Below are positions 1 through 7,186 of a stretch of 64,000 nucleotides of DNA, piece by piece. The translations under genes were made by a program, and so were the position numbers. The notes under the pieces are model-generated. The model was not told the origin of the DNA. It saw only the letters and a program-made list of their open reading frames with translations, and made no database searches. Each line of letters opens with the position of its first letter. The stretch's first letter is position 1. Origin of the DNA: an uncultured Lachnospiraceae bacterium (GTDB lineage: Bacteria > Bacillota_A > Clostridia > Lachnospirales > Lachnospiraceae); the NCBI GenBank assembly GCA_902801585.1, contig CADCIU010000003.1:66236-130235 (forward strand), read 5' to 3'.

Positions 1-216
1 GCCGCTGGTCGGTTCCACTATGATCGTATCCTTATCCAAAAGGCCCTCTTTTTCTGCCTGTTCGATCATATTCAGTGCGGTGCGGGTCTTAATGGATCCG
101 CCCACATTCAGCGCCTCCATTTTCACTAAAACGTCTGCGCTCCCCTCCTCCGGAAGCCTGCTCAGTCGGATCATAGGTGTGTTTCCGATCGCTTCCAGAA
201 TATTATCATAAACCAT
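1..216 (-). CDS. cysK: cysteine synthase (O-acetylserine sulfhydrylase), N-terminal part, cut by window edge
   Basis: Only the first 72 codons are present; the gene runs off the left edge of the window. The family is PLP-dependent fold type II and makes cysteine from O-acetylserine and sulfide. The start MVYDNILEAIGNTPMIRL carries the family signature GNTPxxxL. GGSIKTRTA supplies the Schiff-base lysine at Lys43; most CysK proteins read SVKDR here, so the T-R-T version is a variant. ATG at 216 follows GGAGGG at a good distance. The start overlaps the last 11 bases of the lysozyme gene, so the two are probably translationally coupled. Cystathionine beta-synthase and other beta-replacing enzymes share this N-terminus, so the exact substrate is inferred. 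Confidence 0.85.
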   Translation of the reverse strand, partial: MVYDNILEAIGNTPMIRLSRLPEEGSADVLVKMEALNVGGSIKTRTALNMIEQAEKEGLLDKDTIIVEPTSG

Positions 217-1042
217 TTCCACGGCCCTCCTTTAACAGTTCTTTATTCTCTGAAATGCTGATTCTGTCTTCTTCTTTCTGCTCATAGGCGATCGCGGTTT
301 TGTCCGCTTCGATCACGAGGTCTTCGATCCGGATCCCTCTGTTGAGAACGTTTAAGTCTATGTAGCGCTCTCCGCCTTCATAGCCCTCCAGCTCCCCGGT
401 ATCACAGTACTGCCAGATCGTCCACTTGTTCCCTGCTTCAAATGCGGCCGGATAATACACGCTTCTGATCCAGCGCGGATATCCGCCAAAATACGGCTCT
501 ATGTACTTCTCATAGATGTCCCTGGAGCAATAGATCACAGGTCTTACATGATACTTCTTCTCCAGTACATCAATAAATGCGCTCAGCTCCCGGACGACGT
601 CCCCGGTGTCCGGCGGATTTGACTTTTTGTCTCCGTAGTATTCCACGTCGACCGCCGGGATCAGTTTCCCTTCCAGCTCTCCCACCGTGCTGATATAGTT
701 TTCCGCCTGTTTCCCTCCCGGACTGTCAAAAGAAAAGAAGTGATATGCCCCCGCGGGAATGCCGCTTTCCTCCGCGCTCTCCCAGTTCTGCGCGAATCTG
801 CTGTCGACATGTCCGCTTCCTTCCGTCGCTTTTATATATATAAAGGAGATTCCCTGCTCCTTGAGCTTTTCCATATCAACGTCTGCCTGATATTCCGAGA
901 TATCAGCGCCGACCACGTCCTGACGGGAGATGACCCATCGGTTGATCTGCAGCCTTTTCGTTTTCACCAAAAAGAACATAAGCAGCAGCAGACACACTGC
1001 CGCTGCCACAACTGCTCCCGTCTGTATGATTGTTTTCTTCAT
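206..1042 (-). CDS. membrane-anchored GH25 lysozyme (muramidase)
   Basis: 278 residues. An N-terminal transmembrane segment or uncleaved signal (about residues 8-25, no lipobox cysteine) anchors a glycoside hydrolase family 25 domain outside the cell. Visible family signatures are GADISEYQ (Asp47), FIYIKATEG, GAYHFFSF and the acidic pair in PAVDVEYYGD, matching the DxE catalytic pair of GH25 muramidases that cut MurNAc-beta-1,4-GlcNAc bonds. The C-terminal tail is charged and carries no wall-binding repeats. ATG at 1042 follows GAGGAC. The gene lies 94 bp below DUF1576 and overlaps cysK. A GH25 enzyme encoded on the chromosome and fixed to the membrane suggests wall remodelling rather than phage lysis. 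Confidence 0.88.
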   Translation of the reverse strand: MKKTIIQTGAVVAAAVCLLLLMFFLVKTKRLQINRWVISRQDVVGADISEYQADVDMEKLKEQGISFIYIKATEGSGHVDSRFAQNWESAEESGIPAGAYHFFSFDSPGGKQAENYISTVGELEGKLIPAVDVEYYGDKKSNPPDTGDVVRELSAFIDVLEKKYHVRPVIYCSRDIYEKYIEPYFGGYPRWIRSVYYPAAFEAGNKWTIWQYCDTGELEGYEGGERYIDLNVLNRGIRIEDLVIEADKTAIAYEQKEEDRISISENKELLKEGRGNGL

Positions 1043-1136
1043 TCCGTCCTCATCCGTCTGTATTTATGCGGAAAGCCTGTCTTCCGCGCAATCCTAATTC
1101 AGTATACACGAATTTAAGAGATTTTGGGTGTGAATC

Positions 1137-2651
1137 TTATGTGTTCGGTCCCCCGGATCCGTCTTTTGTGCCGGAATCGCTCTCAAATTTCAATACGTCG
1201 CTGATCCACTGCTCCGTGATCGGTTCCTCATGCATCGTCATCATGTCCTGCAGATTGATGTGCTGCTTCATCTCATCCCTCTTCGGCACCGAATAGTGTT
1301 CCAGGATCGGGATCAGAATGAGCGCCGCGACGCCTGTCGTAAATCCGCCGTTGTACAGCATAAGACCTCCATGCAGAGCAGACGTCGCCGTGCACAAAGA
1401 GGCGCAGAGCGCTCCCGCTGCCAGGCCCGCGACAACACCGTAACGCCCCACAAGAGGACAAAGTCCTGTCGCAAAGGCCACGCTGTTGAGATATGCCTGT
1501 GTCGAGATCGTCCACTCGCTGTTTCCGCCGATCAGGTGGTTGAAACCCGTGGATAACAGGGAGAGCATAGGAAATCCCAAAAAGATGGGCCACACATTAC
1601 TGACATGCTGTCCCATTGCCGTAAAGGTCAGCGCCGCGAAAATGACGCCGTATGTCGGGCCCGTAAACCCGGCGCCCTCCGTGAGCACGACCGCCAGATT
1701 CAGATACAGCAAAAACAGAAGACCGTAAAGACCGGCGTTCATCAGGCAGATCTCCATGCCGTACTTTTCCGCGAAATTGCTCTGATAGCCGGTGTCCGAG
1801 AACAGGACCTCCAGCCCCTTGAAACTCCATCCGTTCAGGAACCACCCCGCTGCAATGAAAGAGCAGAACAGCAGTATAAAGTAAGTGTTTCCGAATGCCC
1901 GGAAGGATCTGCCGAAATGATCGTAGACAGGGTTTGTGACGATCAACTTGTAAGGTGCCGGCACCCCCATGGTCTTGTAGAGAAAGTTATACATCAAAAA
2001 TCCGAGTATTCCGTAAGCGAGTCCGCCGTTATAAAGATTATATCCCTTGTGCCAGGCCTTTGCACCGGGCAGGATCGCCGGAGCGACAAAGGCGATAAAG
2101 AGCAGAAATCCGGCGGTCAGCATCACGCCGTTGGGCGTCAGTGTGGGCTCTCCCGGAACGAATGTCTCCCCCTGGGTATACCGAAAGAGCAGCTCACTGA
2201 CAAACGGGCTGAAGCACGTGGCGAACATGCACACGTGGAGATTGTTGTTAAAATCCAGCTTTTTGTAATACAGATAACCAAACGGCGCAAAAAAGCAGGG
2301 AAGCATATTCAGCAGGTTCAGCCCGTAAAAACAGTGAGCGATCACAAGGAAGTATCCCGCCAATGTGTTGACGTGGGAGGGGCCGGGCAAAAAATGCATA
2401 AAGCATGCCATCGTCAGGCCGCACAGACCCGCATTGAGAAAAGCCGCCGGCATGCTCCCCATCATAAAATAGTCCGTCACGAGCGGCCCGGGCGTCGTCA
2501 GGATATGAAACAGATCCCGGGGAAGCGCGGATAGTGTCCCCGTGTAAATGACTCCCGCGACGCACCCCAGAATGAGCGCACCGGAAATACCAAAGGCCAT
2601 TGCGTCGATGATCCTGCTGTTTCTCTCTTTTCTGGACATCCCCTTCTCCAT
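1137..2651 (-). CDS. DUF1576 family polytopic membrane protein
   Basis: 504 residues and strongly hydrophobic, with many membrane segments from about residue 15 to 460 and a hydrophilic C-terminal tail. Two halves look related: MPAAFLNAGLCGL near the start and CLMNAGLYGLLF past the middle suggest an internal duplication. I recognise it as DUF1576, a family without known function that is common in Clostridia. Its first ATG overlaps the TIR gene stop (TGATG), so expression is coupled. A second ATG four codons in (2639) has GGAG six bases upstream and may be the real start. Its place directly after a TIR protein makes a membrane effector or transporter role possible, but that is inference. Confidence 0.72.
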   Translation of the reverse strand: MEKGMSRKERNSRIIDAMAFGISGALILGCVAGVIYTGTLSALPRDLFHILTTPGPLVTDYFMMGSMPAAFLNAGLCGLTMACFMHFLPGPSHVNTLAGYFLVIAHCFYGLNLLNMLPCFFAPFGYLYYKKLDFNNNLHVCMFATCFSPFVSELLFRYTQGETFVPGEPTLTPNGVMLTAGFLLFIAFVAPAILPGAKAWHKGYNLYNGGLAYGILGFLMYNFLYKTMGVPAPYKLIVTNPVYDHFGRSFRAFGNTYFILLFCSFIAAGWFLNGWSFKGLEVLFSDTGYQSNFAEKYGMEICLMNAGLYGLLFLLYLNLAVVLTEGAGFTGPTYGVIFAALTFTAMGQHVSNVWPIFLGFPMLSLLSTGFNHLIGGNSEWTISTQAYLNSVAFATGLCPLVGRYGVVAGLAAGALCASLCTATSALHGGLMLYNGGFTTGVAALILIPILEHYSVPKRDEMKQHINLQDMMTMHEEPITEQWISDVLKFESDSGTKDGSGGPNT

Positions 2652-4891
2652 CAGTCTCTCAGCCTCTTTTCCGCCATTTCTTTATAGGTCTTAAACTCCG
2701 GGTCCTTCTCACAGAGCCTGCACCAGATCTGCCATGCTTTCCTGGGTATTTCCCTGTCATCCGATACACCCGCAAGATTATAATAGGTCACTGCCAGCGC
2801 ATGTGCCGCCGAGACCGTTTTCTCCGTCTCATACAGCTTTTCCCTCAAAGCAGCTGCTTTCTCATATTGTCTTTTCGCCTCTTCCCTGTCTCCCAGCTTC
2901 TTCTTTGCGGATGCCAGCTTTTCGCATCCGGCTGCCCGGTGATCCCTGTAGTGCATGGCTCCCGTTTTTTCCAGGTTCTCTTCAAACAAAAGGCAGGCCT
3001 CTTCATAACACTCGGCCGCGCGCTCGGGCTCTCCCGTCTTTGCGTATATATCACCGACTTTTACAAGACTGACGGCATAATCATCTTTAGCCTGAGGCGT
3101 CTTGACCTCTTTGGCAAGGATCCGGTCCATATCCAGCGCTTTTAAGTAATAATTCTGTGCGCGCGCATAATCCTTCGCCGATTTGTACACATTTCCGAGC
3201 TTGGTCAGAACATAAGAGTAATCTCTGCGCGCGGTGTGCGAGTAAGGCGCTTCCGCGCTCAGCTGCTGCCGGATCAGGATCGTCCGTTCGTAATACTCCC
3301 GGCTCTTTTTCAGGTCTCCCCTCTTTCTGTACAGGTCTCCCAGACGCTCATAGCTGATCGACAGGTCTCTGCGCGCCCTCGCCGTGCCGATCTCCGCCGC
3401 CAGCTTCTCATATGTTCTGCACGCCATGTCAAAACACTGCTCTGCCTTTGCATAATCCCGGCCTTTCATGTACAAAGCGCCGAGCCTTCCCCGGATCAGG
3501 GCGATGTCCCTTGTCTGTTCACGGATGCCGACCTCCTGCTCCAGCTCTCCGCTGAAAGCAAGCGCCCCTTCGGCGGCGCTGATGGCACCCTTTACGTCGC
3601 CGGCTTCCTCTTTGAGCGTCGACAATTTCCGCAGCGCTTTGAAGTACTTCGTTCCGTACCCTTTGTGCTCGTCCGGATCGTGGTGCTTTTCATATTCCTG
3701 CCTGTACTGGCCCGCCAGTTTCTCCTGCCAGAAGACAGCTCCGAGCGGATCGACGGCAACGCCGTCGCCGTCTCTGTACATGTCCGCCAGTTTGGCCGTG
3801 GCCTCCGTGCAGGGCTTTGGGTCCTCCGCGGCGCTCCTTATCAGTTTCAGGCCTCTCTCCCGGTTGACTTCCACATCGATCCCGCAAAGATACGCGAGAC
3901 CGATAAAGAATCTGTGGTCCGCACTGCCGTCGTTCTCTTTTTTGGCAATTCTGTCAAGGGCGTCTATAAAGGCCTTGTTCATCTCATCCTTCAGATATTC
4001 ATTCCTGAGATCGTCGATCTTGGTGTATTTGAACTCCTCGTGCCCTTCAAGATTTTTCTCGTCGATGCGCCAGTCCTGCCGGTCCTTATCATACATTTCG
4101 ACGGGGATGACTTCAAAGCGCTTGTCATCCTCTTTTCTGTCCATTGCCATGGGGTATTCGACCCGCATGACATAATTGCCCTTCTCCTCCAGATGCGGAG
4201 TGACGGCCATGGCGAAGAGACTGCTCTTCTTAAATGCGTCCTCGATCGCTTCGTTGAACCCCTCGCCGGGCACCAGATATTCGTCATACCAGATCGCGAT
4301 ATCCCGGTAATCTTCGTTGTCGTGGATCAGGCGCATCAGTCTCTGCGCATACTTCCTGTCCTTTTTCCGATAGCTCAGAAACACATAGGCATCAAACGCC
4401 GCGCGGACCTTCCTGGCCTGTTCGTCGCCGATCAGGACTGCGTTCAGAAATGTCTTAAGGACATCTTTGTAGGGTGTGGCAGTCGGATCCGTCACATACC
4501 GTGTGACGACCTGGATCTTGGCGCAGGTATCGCTGAACTTATATCCCAGCCCGCTCTCCAGCATGATCGGCAGGATGGGGATGTGCCGTTCGATCGCAAA
4601 GGGAAGTTCCAGGCTCCTTGCTCTGTTCTCTTTCTCCAGGAAGGTTGTCGTGACAGCAAATACGAACAGCTGCATATCCCCCATGATCTCTTCGAATTCT
4701 CTTTGCTCTTCCTCGCTGCCGGGCATCCGCGACGGGTCCGGATCATACCAGACGGCGCAGTCCGAGATCTCCAGGATGTCATCCGAGAGCAGGGGAAATG
4801 CCCCGGCAAAATCGTCCGGATGGCAGGCAAAATATACTTTGGGCTTGCCCTGGGGATCGCCCATTTCATTTGTCTTATATTTCAGATCCAT
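2651..4891 (-). CDS. double TIR-domain protein with Sel1/TPR repeats
   Basis: 746 residues, no signal peptide. Residues about 15-155 form a first, divergent TIR-like domain (KVYFACHPDD, CAVWYD, LFVFAVTTTFL). Residues about 165-300 form a canonical TIR domain (DAYVFLSYRKKDR, IAIWYDEYLVPGEGF, SSLFAMAVTPHL). NYVMRVEYPMA places a glutamate where TIR NADases keep their catalytic residue. Residues about 335-410 resemble Sel1 repeats (GLKLIRSAAE, ATAKLADMYRDGDGV), and about 420-700 are TPR helices (ERLGDLYRKRGDLKKSREYYE and similar). Known TIR proteins of this kind cleave NAD+ or make cyclic ADP-ribose variants, with TPRs acting as sensors. It sits 47 bp after the HD-RyR gene and overlaps DUF1576. 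ATG 4891 follows GAGGT. Confidence 0.82.
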   Translation of the reverse strand: MDLKYKTNEMGDPQGKPKVYFACHPDDFAGAFPLLSDDILEISDCAVWYDPDPSRMPGSEEEQREFEEIMGDMQLFVFAVTTTFLEKENRARSLELPFAIERHIPILPIMLESGLGYKFSDTCAKIQVVTRYVTDPTATPYKDVLKTFLNAVLIGDEQARKVRAAFDAYVFLSYRKKDRKYAQRLMRLIHDNEDYRDIAIWYDEYLVPGEGFNEAIEDAFKKSSLFAMAVTPHLEEKGNYVMRVEYPMAMDRKEDDKRFEVIPVEMYDKDRQDWRIDEKNLEGHEEFKYTKIDDLRNEYLKDEMNKAFIDALDRIAKKENDGSADHRFFIGLAYLCGIDVEVNRERGLKLIRSAAEDPKPCTEATAKLADMYRDGDGVAVDPLGAVFWQEKLAGQYRQEYEKHHDPDEHKGYGTKYFKALRKLSTLKEEAGDVKGAISAAEGALAFSGELEQEVGIREQTRDIALIRGRLGALYMKGRDYAKAEQCFDMACRTYEKLAAEIGTARARRDLSISYERLGDLYRKRGDLKKSREYYERTILIRQQLSAEAPYSHTARRDYSYVLTKLGNVYKSAKDYARAQNYYLKALDMDRILAKEVKTPQAKDDYAVSLVKVGDIYAKTGEPERAAECYEEACLLFEENLEKTGAMHYRDHRAAGCEKLASAKKKLGDREEAKRQYEKAAALREKLYETEKTVSAAHALAVTYYNLAGVSDDREIPRKAWQIWCRLCEKDPEFKTYKEMAEKRLRD

Positions 4892-4938
4892 ACTGACCTC
4901 TTTTCCGAAGCGCGGCGCTTCTTAAAGGTTGTGCGCGT

Positions 4939-7089
4939 TCAGGACCCTGCAGGGTGCTCCTGATCCGCGGTCTTCTCTTTCGCCTTTATCTCTTTCGCCT
5001 TAATCTCATCAGCACTCGTCTCACCGGAATGCAGGCGATAGATCCTGAGTCCGTCATATTTCTTGAGGAGCCTTAACATGCTGTTGAAGGGTTTCCAGTC
5101 CTTTCCCTGATCTTCTTCCGAGAGGGATAGATAGTGCTCCCGGATCATATCCGCCGTGATCGTTCCGTCCATCGTCAGCTTATGGCATCGCATCTGCTCC
5201 CGCATCATACCGCGCTGGTCCTTTGCTTCCTGCGAATCCTCCGAGACGCCGTCCGGAAGCGGGATCGTCTCGTAGTCTCTTCCGTACAGCCAGCCCATAT
5301 TCTGGTGATCGCGCACCCATCTCTCGTGCTCAAGCGGCGCAAAGATCGCAGCCTCCCGGGGCGTGAACTCGGTCACCATCTCATAGTCGACCGGCTTGTC
5401 GGTATAGAAGCAGCCGATCGCATCCAGATATCTGCTGAAATTTTTGGCCCGGTTGAGGGTGGAGAGCTGGTATTCCAGAGAAAGCGCCTCGAAGACGCGT
5501 TCCAGTTCCCCGGTCGGTGTTCCCTCATCCTTGTTGCGTCCGTGCAGCGCGACGGCAAAATCATATAAATGCATGAAATTGCTGTTGGACAAAAATACAT
5601 GTTTGTGCCTTCTGTCGTTCTTTTTGGTGCTGGGAACGACCGTAAGAGGGATGTCCTGCGTGTCCACGATCTTCCGGATGTCCGCCGCAAAGCGCTGCTC
5701 CTTCTCCGCCATGTCACTGTAGGCCTTGAGCCGCGGCGGATCCCCTTTCTGTCCGCCGACTTCCCATTCCTGGTATTTCTCGCGAAAACGATCGATCTTC
5801 TCCTGCTCCTCCTGATCGTAGTAGTAGCAGGCAAAGATGCTGTTCCCGCAAAAGTCAAAATCCACTGCCATGGGATGCAGCTCCGTTCTGGAATTGCGAC
5901 CGTAAGCCGTGCGGTCCCAGCACTGCAGTTCATCACAGAGCATCAGCATGAAAGCGAGCGGATGATCCTCCATGCGCAGAGGCGGTCTGCGTTTCGAGGG
6001 ATCCTTGTCTTTGTACATGGCAACGGAGAACTTGAAAAGACTGTTGTGCAGCATGATCGCAGACAGCGCGTCCACGTGCATCCCGGACCATTCGTCCGCG
6101 CTCCTCGCTGTCTCGATCTCCCTGAACAGCCTGCATGCGCTGAAAAACGCATGATCCATGAAGTAACCGAACCTGTTCGGCGCAATCGGTTTGCCGCTGA
6201 GCACCTCGCGCAGTTTTTCCTCGGTGAACTGATACCGTTGACCGAGCTTCATCCAGATATCATGTGCCAAAAGATCGCAGATGTCCTCAAAATCCCGACC
6301 GTATATCTCCTTAAGCTTCTCTTTTACCTCGTCAGAGATCCGGACCAGAGGATCGATATCATGATACGCCATGTACACGCTCCCCGTGCCGCGCTCCTGC
6401 CGGTCCACCTCGAAATAGGACATCAGCTGCTCGAAGGGAAGCTCGAACGGATATCCGATATCATGAAAGAGCGATGCCAGTCCCCAGAATTCCAAAAAGA
6501 GATCGGCCGCTCTGACGCTCTCTTCCTTCGCTTCCTCGTCCGGATCTATGTGATAGAATTCCTTGAACTTCCGGCGATAGTTGGCATTTGTCTCATAGAT
6601 CGCAAGTCCCAGGGCAAATACATAGACCGAGTGGGAGTAGTGGTCCCGGTGCTTCATGAGGAGGGAACTGCCGTTGGACTCGAACTCGGAGAGCAGTTCC
6701 ACCATCTTTTTGGATTTTCCGTAGTGTCCGAAAAAGATCTCCAGATAGCAGTAGTAGACGTCATATGCATCCTCGGCGACGCCGGAGTCGATGAAGCGCT
6801 CCAGCGCTCTCTCCAGGCACAGCCGATTGATATCCATCTGCATATTGTAAGGGATCTGGTTCGGCTTGATGCTGGTCCCTTCATAGACGCCGGTCTCCTC
6901 TTCCCTCTTCTCGATCTCCTCGCTGAAACGGAGCTGCTCGCACCGCTCATGCAGAAAACGGAGCGCAGCGGATTTGAGATCTGTTCGCTCCAGTCCTCCT
7001 CCGCACAGAACCGGCTGGGAAGGTCCCACATCCTTTCCGTACATTGCGCGGTTTTTCTTTCTCATCTTCTCCAAAGCCGTATATGACAT
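4939..7089 (-). CDS. HD-superfamily hydrolase with C-terminal RyR domain
   Basis: 716 residues, soluble. The HD metal-site pattern is visible: His150/153 in RDHYSHS, His209-Asp210 in SLFHDIGYPFE, later histidines in LLAHDIW and IMLHNSLFK, and aspartates in LMLCDELQCWDR. This suits a metal-dependent phosphohydrolase acting on nucleotides. Residues about 580-690 fit a RyR domain, the module named after ryanodine receptors and reported in bacterial conflict systems: EHERWVRDHQNMGWLYGRDY, then HKLTM, and a closing LSEEDQGKDW...LLKKYDGLRIYRL segment. The tail has a short KAKEIKAKEK duplication. The gene lies directly upstream of the TIR-TPR gene with a 47-bp gap. ATG 7089 follows AAGGAAGG. Substrate and ligand are unknown. 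Confidence 0.68.
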   Translation of the reverse strand: MSYTALEKMRKKNRAMYGKDVGPSQPVLCGGGLERTDLKSAALRFLHERCEQLRFSEEIEKREEETGVYEGTSIKPNQIPYNMQMDINRLCLERALERFIDSGVAEDAYDVYYCYLEIFFGHYGKSKKMVELLSEFESNGSSLLMKHRDHYSHSVYVFALGLAIYETNANYRRKFKEFYHIDPDEEAKEESVRAADLFLEFWGLASLFHDIGYPFELPFEQLMSYFEVDRQERGTGSVYMAYHDIDPLVRISDEVKEKLKEIYGRDFEDICDLLAHDIWMKLGQRYQFTEEKLREVLSGKPIAPNRFGYFMDHAFFSACRLFREIETARSADEWSGMHVDALSAIMLHNSLFKFSVAMYKDKDPSKRRPPLRMEDHPLAFMLMLCDELQCWDRTAYGRNSRTELHPMAVDFDFCGNSIFACYYYDQEEQEKIDRFREKYQEWEVGGQKGDPPRLKAYSDMAEKEQRFAADIRKIVDTQDIPLTVVPSTKKNDRRHKHVFLSNSNFMHLYDFAVALHGRNKDEGTPTGELERVFEALSLEYQLSTLNRAKNFSRYLDAIGCFYTDKPVDYEMVTEFTPREAAIFAPLEHERWVRDHQNMGWLYGRDYETIPLPDGVSEDSQEAKDQRGMMREQMRCHKLTMDGTITADMIREHYLSLSEEDQGKDWKPFNSMLRLLKKYDGLRIYRLHSGETSADEIKAKEIKAKEKTADQEHPAGS

Positions 7090-7107
7090 GATGTGAACCT
7101 TCCTTCC

Positions 7108-7153
7108 TGATCAATACTTTCCGAATCAATACTTCCCCGAGTCAATATTTCGG
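7108..7153 (-). repeat. three direct 15-16 bp repeats upstream of the HD-RyR gene
   Basis: Three near-identical units with core tcaata-c/t-tt begin at 7111, 7126 and 7142 on the plus strand, in the 97-bp gap between the lipoprotein stop and the HD-RyR start. The spacing is about one and a half helical turns. They could be an array of regulator-binding sites for the signalling cassette or simply a tandem slip duplication like others in this window. No clear promoter hexamers were found with them. Confidence 0.5.
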
Positions 7154-7186
7154 ATCCGTAAAACCTGCCGCTGCAGCACTGCGTGA

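Noticed and set aside
206..1042. Phage endolysin
   Set aside because: It is membrane-anchored, in a chromosomal operon with cysK, and has no holin or phage neighbours.
3236..4963. Long plus-strand open frame (575 codons) opposite the TIR gene
   Set aside because: Antisense shadow of a GC-rich gene; no ribosome site, protein composition is basic and unlike any family, while the minus frame shows clear domains. The same applies to long frames at 5569-7086, 8282-9241, 47042-48571 and 37187-38503.
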